Source of the DNA: an uncultured Amylibacter sp.
GTDB taxonomy: Bacteria > Pseudomonadota > Alphaproteobacteria > Rhodobacterales > Rhodobacteraceae
Assembly (NCBI GenBank): GCA_959347425.1
Contig: OY365741.1
Location: 1,760,501 to 1,824,500, forward strand
Direction: 5' to 3'
Length of the DNA: 64,000 nucleotides
Shown here: positions 1-7,923 of the stretch, piece after piece
Layout of the letters: every line of letters begins with the position of its first letter
Numbering within the stretch: the stretch's first letter is position 1
Made by a program: the position numbers and the translations under genes
The notes under the pieces: model-generated
Told to the model about the DNA's origin: nothing
The model's database searches: none
The model's input: the letters and a program-made list of their open reading frames with translations, nothing else

Positions 1-171
1 GTTGCCATTCACCGCAGCCTCGTAATCATTGCCAATAACCCAAGCGAAAATCGCCGTAACGACCATCGCCGTTGACATCAGCCCATAGACTTTGTTCATA
101 TGTGTGCGTAAGCCCGCGTCAATCTGAGCACCACTAACCGCACTGCGCGGCATTGTTTTGTATTCAACCAT
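1..171 (-). CDS. Bax inhibitor-1/YccA family membrane protein (N-terminal part)
   Basis: The first 57 codons of a gene that runs off the left edge. The start is ATG at 171, with a GGAG ribosome site about 7 bases upstream. The N-terminus (DAGLRTHMNKVYGLMSTAMV, then a hydrophobic run) matches the alphaproteobacterial Bax inhibitor-1/YccA family, whose members begin with a short cytosolic tail and a DxGLRxxMxxVY motif before the first of about seven membrane helices. Family members are inner-membrane proteins of poorly defined role, possibly ion leak or FtsH-linked quality control. Only the first helix is visible, so the assignment rests on the N-terminal motif. It is divergent from the XRE regulator at 528. 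Confidence 0.8.
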   Translation of the reverse strand, partial: MVEYKTMPRSAVSGAQIDAGLRTHMNKVYGLMSTAMVVTAIFAWVIGNDYEAAVNGN

Positions 172-420
172 TTTGTTTCTCCATAATAGATATTTTGCCC
201 GCGAATTTGCGGGCTCTTAGGTCTTATATTGTGTTTTTGGGGTGAAAATCAAGAGCTTTTATGCGTTTTTTGTCATTTTTTTAAAATTATATGGAATTTT
301 CACTAACCAGCAAAGCCTGCACTTGCATATATGCGTGGACCTGTGTATATGAACGGGTAAAGTGTTATCACTATCACGCTATTTTGATGAAAAAAGGCTG
401 GATAGCGGTGTTATGTCGCA

Positions 421-447
421 TTATATAAGATTTATCTTATATAAGAT
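421..447. promoter_or_regulatory. Candidate operator, palindrome plus direct repeat
   Basis: The 14-base perfect palindrome ATCTTATATAAGAT occupies 434-447. Its right half-site TTATATAAGAT (437-447) is also present as a direct repeat at 421-431. This arrangement about 80 bases upstream of the XRE gene is typical of an autoregulatory operator, but that role is inferred from position only. Confidence 0.45.
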
Positions 448-479
448 ACATCATTGTAATAAAATGTTAACACTTTGGT

Positions 480-494
480 CTGTAATGTTTACAG
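480..494. promoter_or_regulatory. Candidate operator, CTGTAA-TGT-TTACAG dyad
   Basis: A perfect 6+6 inverted repeat with a 3-base spacer lies 33 bases upstream of the XRE start codon. Small SinR/HipB-like repressors commonly bind such short dyads over their own promoter. The site differs in sequence from the palindrome at 434-447, so the two may serve different proteins. Confidence 0.45.
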
Positions 495-527
495 ACTTTC
501 ACAGAGCAAACTAAAAGGGGAACCCTC

Positions 528-932
528 ATGGTAAAAAATACTAGACACGCCGTCGATATACACGTCGGTAAAAAAATCAGATATCGTCGTTGGATGGTTG
601 GGATGACACAAACCGAACTGGCCGTCGCGGTGAATATAAAATTTCAGCAGATTCAGAAATATGAAACGGCGGCGAATCGCGTTAGCGCGTCTCGGCTGCA
701 TGATATTGCGGTCGCGTTGGAAACGCCGGTTTATTTCTTTTTCGACGGGCTGGAGTCCGGCGAGATTGAAACAAAATTCGGTGGCGAGCGTGATGACAGG
801 GGCACTGCCCCCGTGGATAACGCGCTGGTCGATAAACACGCGCTGGCGTTTATCCGTTATGCCCACCAATTGCCAGAAGGACAGCGGAATGCGTTGTTCG
901 AACTGGCACGGACTATGGCACGCGAGACTTAG
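528..932 (+). CDS. XRE-family helix-turn-helix transcriptional regulator
   Basis: A 134-residue DNA-binding protein. Residues about 12-70 form a Cro/C1-type HTH: VGKKIRYRRWMVGMTQTELA, then IKFQQIQKYE as the recognition helix region and NRVSASRLHDIAVAL. This signature (KFQQIQKYE, NRVSASRL, followed by PVYFFFDGL) is typical of a widespread alphaproteobacterial regulator group. The remaining 60 residues are acidic and could mediate dimerisation; they carry no recognisable domain. The start ATG has a strong AAAAGGGG ribosome site. Two palindromes just upstream suggest autoregulation. Target genes are unknown; the divergent Bax-inhibitor gene is one possibility. Confidence 0.88.
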   Translation: MVKNTRHAVDIHVGKKIRYRRWMVGMTQTELAVAVNIKFQQIQKYETAANRVSASRLHDIAVALETPVYFFFDGLESGEIETKFGGERDDRGTAPVDNALVDKHALAFIRYAHQLPEGQRNALFELARTMARET

Positions 933-970
933 GTTTTTTGTAATGAATTAAGGCGGGGGTTGGTTTTAGG

Positions 971-2029
971 TTAAGACTGACTGACCCCAGCGCTTTCAAA
1001 ACTTGCCATGTTTGCGTGGCAAGCCAATGCCCCTTGGACTATGCCAAGGGCTAAGGCCGCGCCGCTGGCCTCTCCCAAACGCATATCCAGTGATAAAATC
1101 GGGGCTTTGCCCAGCTTTTCTAACAGGGCTTTATGGGCGGTCTCGTCCGATTGATGCGCCGCCAAGCAGTGGTCTAAAAACCCCGCATCAAGCCGTGTTA
1201 AAATCGCGGCGGCTGCCGTGCAGATAAATCCATCCAGCAAAACGGGAATCGATAAAGCACGAGCGCGGGCTATCGCGCCGACCATCGCTGCCATCTCTCG
1301 CCCACCGAAATTGGCAAGGATATTCAGACCGTCCGTGCTTGTACCACCTGCCGCGTGATACCGCGCCAAACCCTTGTCTATTATAGCGGTTTTCCGTGCC
1401 AAGCCCGCCTGATCGACACCCGTACCACGCCCAACCCAATCACCGCCCGCCCCGTCATATAGGGCGCAACATATCGCGGCGGCGGCGGTGGTATTGCCAA
1501 TCCCCATCTCACCCGCGATCAGCATATCTGCGGTTTCATCCACATTCTGCCAGCCCGTTTGCAAGGCCGATAAGCAATCAGTTTCCGTCATCGCAGGGGT
1601 TTGCGTGAAATCCGCCGTCGGGCGGTTTAATTCCAACGCCAGCACATCCAAACGCGCCCCGTAACACTTGCATAACTGGTTTATCGCCGCCCCGCCGTTG
1701 TGGAAATTGGCAACCATTTGCTCGGTAACTTCGGGGGGGAAGGCGGACACGCCAAGGCTCGCCACGCCGTGGTTGCCCGCGAAAACCAGCACTTGCGGGT
1801 TTTTCATCAGTGGCGCGATTTGCCCACGCCAAGAGGCGTACCAGATGGCTATGTCTTCTAGCCGTCCCAGAGCGCGAGGCGGTTTGGTCAAGTTTTGATT
1901 GTGCAGAACCGCCTGTTGTTTTATTGCCGAATCCGCCTGTGGTAGGGGTGTTAAAAACGCGGTTAGGCTGGTAAAGTTATCAAAATGAGGGTTGGAATTG
2001 GGCTGTAAATCGTTTTGTAAATTGGGCAA
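971..2029 (-). CDS. cobT: Nicotinate-nucleotide--dimethylbenzimidazole phosphoribosyltransferase
   Basis: A cytosolic enzyme of late cobalamin synthesis. It transfers phosphoribose from nicotinate mononucleotide to 5,6-dimethylbenzimidazole to give alpha-ribazole phosphate. At 352 residues it has the usual family length. Visible signatures are KPPRALGRLE (about 49-58), VFAGNHGV (about 82-89), the glycine-rich MGIGNTTAAAAI (about 175) and GRGTGVD (about 200), and near the C-terminus RLGEASGA, which holds the expected catalytic glutamate. The start is a TTG at 2029 preceded at good distance by AAAGGA. It is divergent from cobS at 2221, the next step of the pathway. I see no cobalamin riboswitch in the 190-base gap. 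Confidence 0.93.
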   Translation of the reverse strand: MPNLQNDLQPNSNPHFDNFTSLTAFLTPLPQADSAIKQQAVLHNQNLTKPPRALGRLEDIAIWYASWRGQIAPLMKNPQVLVFAGNHGVASLGVSAFPPEVTEQMVANFHNGGAAINQLCKCYGARLDVLALELNRPTADFTQTPAMTETDCLSALQTGWQNVDETADMLIAGEMGIGNTTAAAAICCALYDGAGGDWVGRGTGVDQAGLARKTAIIDKGLARYHAAGGTSTDGLNILANFGGREMAAMVGAIARARALSIPVLLDGFICTAAAAILTRLDAGFLDHCLAAHQSDETAHKALLEKLGKAPILSLDMRLGEASGAALALGIVQGALACHANMASFESAGVSQS

Positions 2030-2220
2030 GGCGTTTTCCTTTGTTGGTAAATTGGGGTAAGATGAGGGGTATTTCGGGATGGGCTTGGCGGTATTATCGG
2101 GCTATTATCACAGGGTGCATAGCCCTTTGTGCGATAAAAATCCAGCCCTTTTTGATATAAAAAACGCGGGTTTCATAAAACCGCAAAAATAAATAAAATA
2201 ACGACACAAAGCAGGACACA

Positions 2221-3018
2221 ATGGCGAAGAAAAAGACAACAAAGAAAACAAAAATGGACATGAAAACGGGGCTTGCTCTGGGTGATATTTGGGCGGGGTT
2301 TGCCTTGCTATCGCGTGTTCCTGTGCCTGATTCGGGTGAGCCAAAGGATGAACCAAAGGGCGATTCCGCTTGGGCTTGGCCGATAGTCGGCGGTTGTTTG
2401 GGCGCGATAAGCGGAATAATCGGGCTGATTTTTATCGGTTTGGGTTTGCCTGTGATACTGGCGGCGGCGATTGCCGTTGCCGTGCTGATTGGCTTGTGTG
2501 GAGCCTTACACGAAGACGGGCTTGCCGATTTTGCCGATGGATTCGGCGGTGGTAAGGATAAAAAAACCACCCTAGCCATTATGAAAGACAGCCGTTTGGG
2601 CAGTTACGGCACGATTGCGCTGGTTATGATAATTCTGCTGCGGGTGCTTGCGCTGGGCAGTGTCGGGGCGGGTAATTTCCTGCCTGCACTGATTGTTATT
2701 GGCGCGGTCAGCCGTCTGCCCATGGGCTGGGCGATGGCGGGACTGCCGCCCGCGCGGGTGGATGGTTTATCGGCTGGAGTCGGTGCGCCGTCTATTTTTG
2801 CCTTGTTTGTAGGCAGTTTGATTGGGTTGTTTATGGCGATCGTGTTCTTTGGGCTGGCGGGGATTGTGATTTTTGCCCTGAGTATAATGGCGGGGTTGCC
2901 CGTGCTTGCCCTTGCGTGGCGGCGGATTGACGGGCAGACGGGCGATGTTCTGGGCGCATCACAGCAGTGTTGTGAAGCGATGGGGTATATTGCGGTGGTG
3001 TTGTTTTTTGGGATTTAG
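2221..3018 (+). CDS. cobS: Adenosylcobinamide-GDP ribazoletransferase (cobalamin synthase)
   Basis: An inner-membrane enzyme that joins alpha-ribazole (or its phosphate) to adenosylcobinamide-GDP, the last assembly step of cobalamin. The 265-residue protein shows the CobS pattern: SRVPVP near the N-terminus (about 30), WAWPIVGGCLG, then the metal-binding LHEDGLADFADGFGG (about 97-111), MKDSRLGSYG, and several hydrophobic helices to the end. The Lys/Thr-rich first 14 residues are unusual; an internal ATG around 2260 (MKTGLALGD) could be the true start. No cobU, cobC or cobD lies in the window. The gene ends 10 bases from the convergent carD. Confidence 0.92.
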   Translation: MAKKKTTKKTKMDMKTGLALGDIWAGFALLSRVPVPDSGEPKDEPKGDSAWAWPIVGGCLGAISGIIGLIFIGLGLPVILAAAIAVAVLIGLCGALHEDGLADFADGFGGGKDKKTTLAIMKDSRLGSYGTIALVMIILLRVLALGSVGAGNFLPALIVIGAVSRLPMGWAMAGLPPARVDGLSAGVGAPSIFALFVGSLIGLFMAIVFFGLAGIVIFALSIMAGLPVLALAWRRIDGQTGDVLGASQQCCEAMGYIAVVLFFGI

Positions 3019-3028
3019 CGATTAAAAA

Positions 3029-3610
3029 TTAACTGCCCAAAACCTCTGGCAGAGTTGGCAGGGGCGTGGGTTCTTCGGTTGTGGTCGTCGCCCGCGTGCC
3101 ACTGCCCCGCCGTGATTCCAAAATCGTAACCAGTTTTTCCATAGCCTCCGCCTCGCTTATTCCATCAAGCGCGGAATGCTCGCGCACCAGTCGTTCCAAA
3201 GACAGCTCATAAAGTTGGCGTTCGGAATAGGATTGCTCGCGCTGGTCATCACTGCGGTGCAAATCGCGCACCACCTCTGACAAAGCGACCAAATCGCCAG
3301 AGTTAATCTTTTGTTCATATTCCTGCGCCCGCCGCGCCCACATAACCCGTTTCACCCGCGCCCGCGTTTTCAATGCACGTAGGGATTTCGTCACATCTTT
3401 GGGCGAAGCCAAACGGCGCAACCCCACGGATTTAGCCTTGGCGGTCGGCACGCGCAAAATCATTTTATCCTTTTCAAATTGGATAATAAACAACTCCATC
3501 AGCATTCCCGCCACGGTTTGTTTTTCAATAGCGGTGATTTTGCCCACGCCATGGGTCGGGTAGATTACGTGCTGATTTACGCAAAACCCTGCGACTTTTC
3601 TTTTTGCCAT
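3029..3610 (-). CDS. carD: CarD-family transcriptional regulator
   Basis: A 193-residue RNA-polymerase-binding regulator. Residues about 8-65 form the CarD/RID Tudor-like domain (VNQHVIYPTHGVGKI, then KMILRVPTAKAKSVGLR), which in the family contacts the RNAP beta subunit. The rest (RARVKRVMWARRAQEYEQKI, RSDDQREQSYSERQLYE) is the helical DNA-binding domain with the conserved tryptophan. CarD proteins stabilise the open promoter complex and affect rRNA and stress expression. The start ATG has AAAGGA about 8 bases upstream. Gene order fdxA-carD on one strand is typical of alphaproteobacteria. An acidic/Thr-rich tail of about 20 residues ends the protein. Confidence 0.93.
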   Translation of the reverse strand: MAKRKVAGFCVNQHVIYPTHGVGKITAIEKQTVAGMLMELFIIQFEKDKMILRVPTAKAKSVGLRRLASPKDVTKSLRALKTRARVKRVMWARRAQEYEQKINSGDLVALSEVVRDLHRSDDQREQSYSERQLYELSLERLVREHSALDGISEAEAMEKLVTILESRRGSGTRATTTTEEPTPLPTLPEVLGS

Positions 3611-3684
3611 GGTCTGTGTCCTTTTGTGGTTGGTTATGTTTTATTTAGCCGAAATGCCGTGCGAATGTCAAGAGGATTAGAGGA

Positions 3685-4023
3685 TTATCCGCCCTGCCCG
3701 GGGTTTTCAGAAAAATATTTTTCTAGCTTGCCTTCTTGTCCTTCAAAGCTCTCCGCATCAGGCGAGTGTTCTTTTTTGGTGATAATAACAGGCCAAATTT
3801 CCGAATATTTGCGGTTAAATTCCACCCATTTTTCCATATCAGGCTCGGTATCAGGGCGAATCGCATCGGCGGGGCATTCTGGCTCACACACGCCGCAATC
3901 GATACATTCATCGGGGTGGATAACCAGCATATTTTCACCCTCATAAAAACAATCAACCGGGCAAACTTCGACGCAATCTGTGTATTTACAGTTAATGCAG
4001 CTATCATTGACAATATAGGTCAT
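3685..4023 (-). CDS. fdxA: Seven-iron ferredoxin FdxA
   Basis: A 112-residue soluble electron carrier with one 3Fe-4S and one 4Fe-4S cluster. The N-terminal C-x7-C-x3-CP pattern (C9, C17, C21) and the following [12 protein letters not shown] (C40-x2-C-x2-C-x3-CP) are both intact. The C-terminal half ([17 protein letters not shown]) is the usual FdxA extension, with an acidic tail rich in Glu and Gly. Start ATG at 4023 with AAGGCA upstream. It sits directly upstream of carD, a conserved alphaproteobacterial pairing, and downstream of the helicase-derived gene at 4580, separated by a repeat element. The redox partner is unknown. Confidence 0.95.
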   Translation of the reverse strand: MTYIVNDSCINCKYTDCVEVCPVDCFYEGENMLVIHPDECIDCGVCEPECPADAIRPDTEPDMEKWVEFNRKYSEIWPVIITKKEHSPDAESFEGQEGKLEKYFSENPGQGG

Positions 4024-4101
4024 GGGGGTGCCTTGTGGGTTCTTCAGGGTTTTTGTGGGTTATACACTAAAATTACGGATTACGCAAGGAGGGTTTGTTG
4101 G

Positions 4102-4597
4102 TAACGATTAACGATTAACGATTAACGATTAATGGGGGCTTTTGTGTATATAGAGCTTTTGCATAAGGGCAGTTGAACCTGCCCGACCAAGATAAAAACG
4201 TGCAAAAGCCCATACACAAAAGCCTTTGGTTGCAAGACGCTAGGTTTTTTATAAATTTACTATCTGGAATAACAAGACGGTAGAGTGGATTATTTGCAAA
4301 GAATACTTGGGAAGTGGTGATAGGTAATTTCTAAATTTATTTAGGCTTTGCCTAGATGCTTGGACAGACTTTAGCCATAAAACCCCGTCCAGCTCTCCGC
4401 AGGAGGGGTGGGCGGGTGGGCGACCGAACAAAGGGGCTTGCCCCGAAGTGAGGGCGCAACAAAAAACCTCTGCTCTTAACCTCTAATAACCAATCATCAT
4501 TATTTAGCCCTTCGGGTCTTCGTCATTTCTTCGAAATGCCGACCAGTCAAGAAGTGGCGGAAACATTAATCGTTAATCGTTAATCGTTCATCGTTAG
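4102..4597 (+). repeat. Modular intergenic repeat R1 with 7-bp arrays at both ends
   Basis: A full copy of the dispersed family, filling the gap between fdxA and the helicase-derived gene. Order: TTAACGA-type array (4102-4133); hairpin H2 with outer stem GGCTTTTGTGTAT (from 4138) pairing with ATACACAAAAGCC near 4212-4224, inner stem GAGCTTTTGCA with TGCAAAAGCCC, and a nested hairpin GGGCAG-TTGAAC-CTGCCC at 4167-4184; core (4225-4380) with ATTACTATCTGGAATAACAAG-like sequence; GC-rich hairpin block (about 4385-4460); hairpin H1 CATTTC-TTC-GAAATG at 4524-4538; second array (4565-4597). Here H1 lies after the core, unlike other copies. The final array supplies the stop codon of the gene at 4580. 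Confidence 0.85.
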
Positions 4598-5839
4598 TTT
4601 TAAAGCCTTAAGCTGGGCAAAGGGGTTATCAGGGTCAATCGGTTGTTTATGCGGGGGTTTTGGGTCTTTGCGATTGTCGGGGGATTTTTTACCACCAGCA
4701 TTTTTGCCTTTATCGTTTTTACCAGCAAAAACCTTGCGTCCAAAACTTTTGCCCTTATCGCTTTTGAACTTGTCAGTCTTAAATTTGGTGGGCGAATCGG
4801 TTTTAGGGGACTCTGCTCGTGCAAAGGGCTTGCGTTTGAAAATATAATAAATTTCTTCGTTGGGGTTGGGGGTGGTGGGTTCGGTCGTATCAGCTTTGGT
4901 TTTATCAACCTCGGTTGGCACAGGTTCAACCTCCTCAGTCGCAACTTCTTCAACCGCTTCAGCCACCGCCTCAGCCTTAACCGCCTCCGCCACATCATCC
5001 CCCGCAACCTCCGCAACCGCAACCTTCATCCGTGTATGCCTGTCCGCCGAATACCCCAATTCCTGCATCATCGCGGCGAAAGTTTCAAGGCTTGCCCCCG
5101 TGATAGACAGCATATCGCAATGCGATTCAAACCCCTCTTTCACATCACACTCCCGAATCATATTCGCCAGCCGTTCCAGCATATCAATCCGCACCGCCCA
5201 ATCGCCCAATTCCTGATAACCTGCCCGCCAATGATACCCCGAAGGCATATCTTTTAATGCAGGAATCGTCACCAAACCAGCCGATGGCACGATTGGGAAA
5301 TCCGCAAACCCCTCAAAAACCGCCCATAAAACCAGCCGTAACTGGGTTGGTGCGGGCTTTAATAACAGGGGTAAATAAATCATATATTGCCCAAACCGTA
5401 CGCCACATTTGCGCAACGGAGTGCGCGCGTCTTGGTCCATCTCTTTTATCGTTCTGCGCAGGAAACCACGGGGGACAACGCCCAGAGCCTCCACCAGACG
5501 TTTTGCCAAATACGCCCCGTTTGCGTGTTCGGGGGTTTTCAATGTTTCATCATCGCGCAGTGCCAAAAGCGGGGCGAAATGCATGGCAATTTTGCGTTCA
5601 ATAAAATGCCCCAAACGGCGGTGGATTTTTTCACGAATATCCGCGCCGACAGCTTCATCAATAAAAATCGCAACATCAGGGGTCAGCGCATCCGCGCCAC
5701 GGGTCAGCTTGCCCAGCGCAAGCCCATCCCTTGAGACCACACCATCCGCGCCCAAATCAAAATCTGTATCCGCCGCGTGGTAGAGTTTTTCCGCCCAAAG
5801 CGCGTGTTCGGCCTCCGTCTTGCCTATATCAATGGTCAT
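4580..5839 (-). CDS. SUV3-like helicase C-terminal region, helicase domain missing
   Basis: A 419-residue protein matching only the C-terminal part of alphaproteobacterial SUV3/MgpS-like helicases. Residues 1-250 carry that family's C-terminal signatures: RLGHFIERKIAMHFAPLLAL, LVEALGVVPRG, RKCGVRFGQYMIYLPLLLKP, and RIDMLERLANMIR. A Glu/Ala/Val-rich linker (about 265-330) and a Lys-rich tail ending DPDNPFAQLKALK follow, as in full-length relatives. Walker motifs and the rest of the helicase core are absent, and the next gene leaves no room for them. Start ATG at 5839 follows AGGACAAAT; a longer frame to 5941 exists but has no such site. The position beside fdxA-carD is the normal locus of the full helicase, so this looks like an N-terminal deletion kept open. 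The remaining function is unknown, possibly RNA binding. Confidence 0.7.
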   Translation of the reverse strand: MTIDIGKTEAEHALWAEKLYHAADTDFDLGADGVVSRDGLALGKLTRGADALTPDVAIFIDEAVGADIREKIHRRLGHFIERKIAMHFAPLLALRDDETLKTPEHANGAYLAKRLVEALGVVPRGFLRRTIKEMDQDARTPLRKCGVRFGQYMIYLPLLLKPAPTQLRLVLWAVFEGFADFPIVPSAGLVTIPALKDMPSGYHWRAGYQELGDWAVRIDMLERLANMIRECDVKEGFESHCDMLSITGASLETFAAMMQELGYSADRHTRMKVAVAEVAGDDVAEAVKAEAVAEAVEEVATEEVEPVPTEVDKTKADTTEPTTPNPNEEIYYIFKRKPFARAESPKTDSPTKFKTDKFKSDKGKSFGRKVFAGKNDKGKNAGGKKSPDNRKDPKPPHKQPIDPDNPFAQLKALKLTMND

Positions 5840-5955
5840 ATTTGTCCTAAATCCTAAAGGGAATGGGTCTGTTGGTTTATTCGCCCCCTGCGCTATGGTA
5901 ATTTTGCCAATAATGCAAGCCCTTTTATGGGTTTTATGCAAATTTACTATGTTTT

Positions 5956-6000
5956 AAGGGGGATTTAAAGGGGATTTGCAGGGGATTTACAGGGGGATTC
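5956..6000. repeat. Four tandem 11-bp repeats after the TPR gene
   Basis: Four imperfect units of the form (A/G)(A/C)AGGGGATTT run from 5956 to 6000, in the 3' end and downstream region of the leftward TPR gene. The stop codon of that gene is formed at the last unit (5999-6001). It may be a replication-slippage array with no function. Confidence 0.75.
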
Positions 6001-6628
6001 ACAGCGATTCGCCCTGCAATTCCTGTTCAAGCCGTTCAATCGCCTGTTTTGCCCCGATTTGATGGGGATTAACCGCAATCGCGGCCTTATAGGCATCCAG
6101 AGCCTCGCGTTTTTTATCCAGTTGCAGCAACATCGCGCCCAACCCTGCCAAGGCCCCGAAATGACGCGGCTCGCGGATAAGGACTTGCTGAACATCGTCA
6201 ATAGACCGCCCGTAATCCCCCATTAAATAATAGACCGTGGCGCGCATATTCCACGCTTCGGTGAAATCGGGGTAGGTATCAATTAACACGGAAAACTGGG
6301 TGATGGCGGCATCATAGACCTTTTGTCGCATCGCTTTTTGTCCGTTTTGCAGCATAATATCGGCAAGGCGGTCGCCCGATTTTGACCATTCGCGCCAGAT
6401 AGCACGTTCAATTCTGCGTGGGTTTGGCGTGTCTTTTTGCTGTAATTGGGCAAAAAGAGCGTCCAGCATATCCCTATTATGGGGCGGGGTTGCCTGTATT
6501 TGTATGGGGTGCGGGGTTAAACCCCGTGCCTCCGCCCGTGCCTCTTGTGCGCCCAGCCCGCCCAAAAAGCCACAAAATAACAGGATTAAAACGCCCATGC
6601 GTCTTGTTTTTTTATAAAAAAACCACAT
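5999..6628 (-). CDS. Exported tetratricopeptide-repeat protein
   Basis: A 209-residue protein with an N-terminal signal peptide: basic start MWFFYKKTRRM, hydrophobic GVLILLFCGFLGGL, and a likely cleavage after AQEARA (about residue 32). The mature part holds about three TPR units from residue 95 (VYDAAITQFSVLIDTYPDF; AWNMRATVYYLMGDYGRSI; ALAGLGAMLLQLDKKREALDAYKAAIAVNP). TPRs are protein-binding scaffolds, so the protein is probably periplasmic and part of an unknown complex. An alternative start ten codons in (MGVLIL) would shorten the n-region. It is divergent from the SCP2 gene. No specific function can be assigned. Confidence 0.8.
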   Translation of the reverse strand: MWFFYKKTRRMGVLILLFCGFLGGLGAQEARAEARGLTPHPIQIQATPPHNRDMLDALFAQLQQKDTPNPRRIERAIWREWSKSGDRLADIMLQNGQKAMRQKVYDAAITQFSVLIDTYPDFTEAWNMRATVYYLMGDYGRSIDDVQQVLIREPRHFGALAGLGAMLLQLDKKREALDAYKAAIAVNPHQIGAKQAIERLEQELQGESL

Positions 6629-6645
6629 AATACATGGATATTAAC

Positions 6646-6669
6646 CGCTATTTCTGCGAAAAGATAGCG
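6646..6669. promoter_or_regulatory. Inverted repeat CGCTAT-N12-ATAGCG between divergent genes
   Basis: A 6+6 dyad lies midway between the starts of the TPR gene (6628, leftward) and the SCP2 gene (6699, rightward). Its position suits a shared operator. The evidence is symmetry and location only. Confidence 0.3.
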
Positions 6670-6698
6670 TTTTCACACTAAAACATTACAAAAGAGGG

Positions 6699-6995
6699 AT
6701 GATAATGAACATACAGATTGAAACCGCCCGCAAAGGGCTGGAAGAAAAACTAGCAGGTAAGGGCTTTGACGGCTCTATACAGGTATTGATAGAGGGCGAG
6801 GGCGCGTTTTTCATAGACGAGCACGGAGTTCATGACGGCAAAACCCCCGCCGATTGTACGCTCAGCGCGAATGCGGACACTTTTGCCGCCTTGCTGGCAG
6901 GCGACCTGCACCCGACTTCGGCTTTTATGAGCGGTAAGCTCCGCCTTGATGGCGATATGAGCGTGGCAATGAAACTGGGGTCGCTTCTTGGATAA
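6699..6995 (+). CDS. SCP2 sterol-binding domain protein
   Basis: A 98-residue single-domain protein of the SCP-2 lipid-binding fold. Typical elements are VLIEGEGAFFIDEHGV, ADCTLSANADTFAALLAGDLHPTSAF (the usual D-x-T-x3-D-x3-ALL-x-GxLxPxxAF pattern) and the ending MSGKLRLDGDMSVAMKLGSLL. Such bacterial proteins bind fatty acyl or other lipid ligands; the ligand here is unknown. The start is ATG 6699 or 6705, after AGAGGG. Its last codons overlap the TTG start of the downstream hydrolase, so the two are probably translated together, suggesting a shared lipid-related job. Confidence 0.88.
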   Translation: MIMNIQIETARKGLEEKLAGKGFDGSIQVLIEGEGAFFIDEHGVHDGKTPADCTLSANADTFAALLAGDLHPTSAFMSGKLRLDGDMSVAMKLGSLLG

Positions 6996-7923
6996 AGCTC
7001 CGTTTTTCAGCGATATTTGTGATGTGGGGGGCTTGGATAAAGGGCTCCACTGCCAGTGGGCGCGTGCGGTTGACGGGCGGCGATTGCGGATTGCCGTTTG
7101 GAATAGGGACGCGGATAAATCCGTTTTGATTATCCAAGGGCGCACCGAATATATGGAAAAATATGACGGAGTGATTGGGCAATGGTTGGCGCGAGGCTAT
7201 AATGTGCTGACCTATGATGTGCGCGGGCAGGGGCTATCGGCGCGGGCGTTTGCTTTGCCGATTATCGGGCATGTCAAATCTTTCGGCGAATATCAGTTGG
7301 ATATTGATGCGGTGTTGGATGTGGCGATGGATTTGGGCGTGGCGTTTCCGAAGACTCTGTTGTGTCATTCCATGGGCGGAGCGATTGGATTGCGGGCGTT
7401 GCACCGAAACCCGCGGTTTGAGCGGGTGATATTCTCTGCCCCCATGTGGGGGATTGAAATGCCTCGCCTGCAACGGTTTGTGTTTCAGCCGTTGTCGTTA
7501 TTAATGTGGGCGTTTGGGCAGGCGCATCAGCGCACGCCCTCTACCATGACGCGTAATTATGTTTTCACCGCGCCGTTTGAGGATAATATATTAACGACTA
7601 ACCGCGCCGAGTACGATAAGATTAAGCAGCAATTATTGGCGCGTCCGCAGTTAGAAATTGCTGGGCCGTCCATGGCGTGGTTACGTGCCGCGTTAAAAGA
7701 GACGCACGGGTTGCGCCGATTGCCCCCTCCTGACCGCCCGTGTTTGTGTTTGTTAGGCGGGCAGGAGCAGGTGGTGGATAGTCAGGCTATCCGTGATAAG
7801 ATGGGGTTATGGGGTGACGGTGAGCTGGCGTTTTATGAAGGTGCACGGCATGAGGTTTTGTTTGAAACGCCAAGGATTGTGGAGGATGCGTGGGCACGGA
7901 TTGATAAGTTTTGTGGGCATTAG
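6988..7923 (+). CDS. Alpha/beta hydrolase, lysophospholipase (PldB/monoglyceride lipase) type
   Basis: A 311-residue cytosolic serine hydrolase. It shows the alpha/beta-hydrolase order: oxyanion region IIQGRTEYMEKY (family HGxxEHxxRY, here with QGRTEY), strand YDVRGQGLSA, nucleophile elbow CHSMGGAIG (Ser near 130), and a late Asp (VVDSQ) and His (ARHEVLFE) to complete the triad. This pattern fits PldB-like lysophospholipases common in alphaproteobacteria. The likely start is TTG at 6988, overlapping the SCP2 stop; GTG at 7024 is an alternative. Coupling to the SCP2 lipid-binding gene supports a lipid substrate. Its 3' end abuts repeat R2. Confidence 0.85.
   Translation: MDKAPFFSDICDVGGLDKGLHCQWARAVDGRRLRIAVWNRDADKSVLIIQGRTEYMEKYDGVIGQWLARGYNVLTYDVRGQGLSARAFALPIIGHVKSFGEYQLDIDAVLDVAMDLGVAFPKTLLCHSMGGAIGLRALHRNPRFERVIFSAPMWGIEMPRLQRFVFQPLSLLMWAFGQAHQRTPSTMTRNYVFTAPFEDNILTTNRAEYDKIKQQLLARPQLEIAGPSMAWLRAALKETHGLRRLPPPDRPCLCLLGGQEQVVDSQAIRDKMGLWGDGELAFYEGARHEVLFETPRIVEDAWARIDKFCGH

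Larger units (their letters stand above)
172..527. other. Divergent intergenic region, Bax inhibitor / XRE regulator
   Basis: A 356-base AT-rich region with no credible gene. It holds a GC hairpin at 197-214 (GCCCGC-GAATTT-GCGGGC), which would lie in the 5' leader of the leftward Bax-inhibitor gene, and two palindromic sites nearer the XRE gene, listed separately. The promoters of both divergent genes must lie here, but I see no clear -35/-10 pair. Confidence 0.6.

Noticed and set aside
2030..2220. Cobalamin riboswitch between cobT and cobS
   Set aside because: No B12-box sequence or long structured leader is visible in the 191 bases.
4160..4190. tRNA-like TTGAACC segment in the nested hairpin
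   Set aside because: GTTGAACCTGC resembles a T-arm fragment, but there is no acceptor stem, anticodon arm or CCA-adjacent pairing around any of the four copies.
4249..4431. Open frames of 60-83 codons over the repeat cores (also at 8075-8299, 17910-18113, 47468-47707, 57425-57673)
   Set aside because: They share a C-terminal reading because the DNA repeat is shared. Starts and lengths differ, no ribosome site is present, and the frame is broken in R5 and R8, so I do not call genes.
5840..5941. N-terminal extension of the helicase-derived protein
   Set aside because: The added 34 residues do not resemble a helicase and lack a ribosome site, while ATG 5839 has AGGACAAAT upstream.
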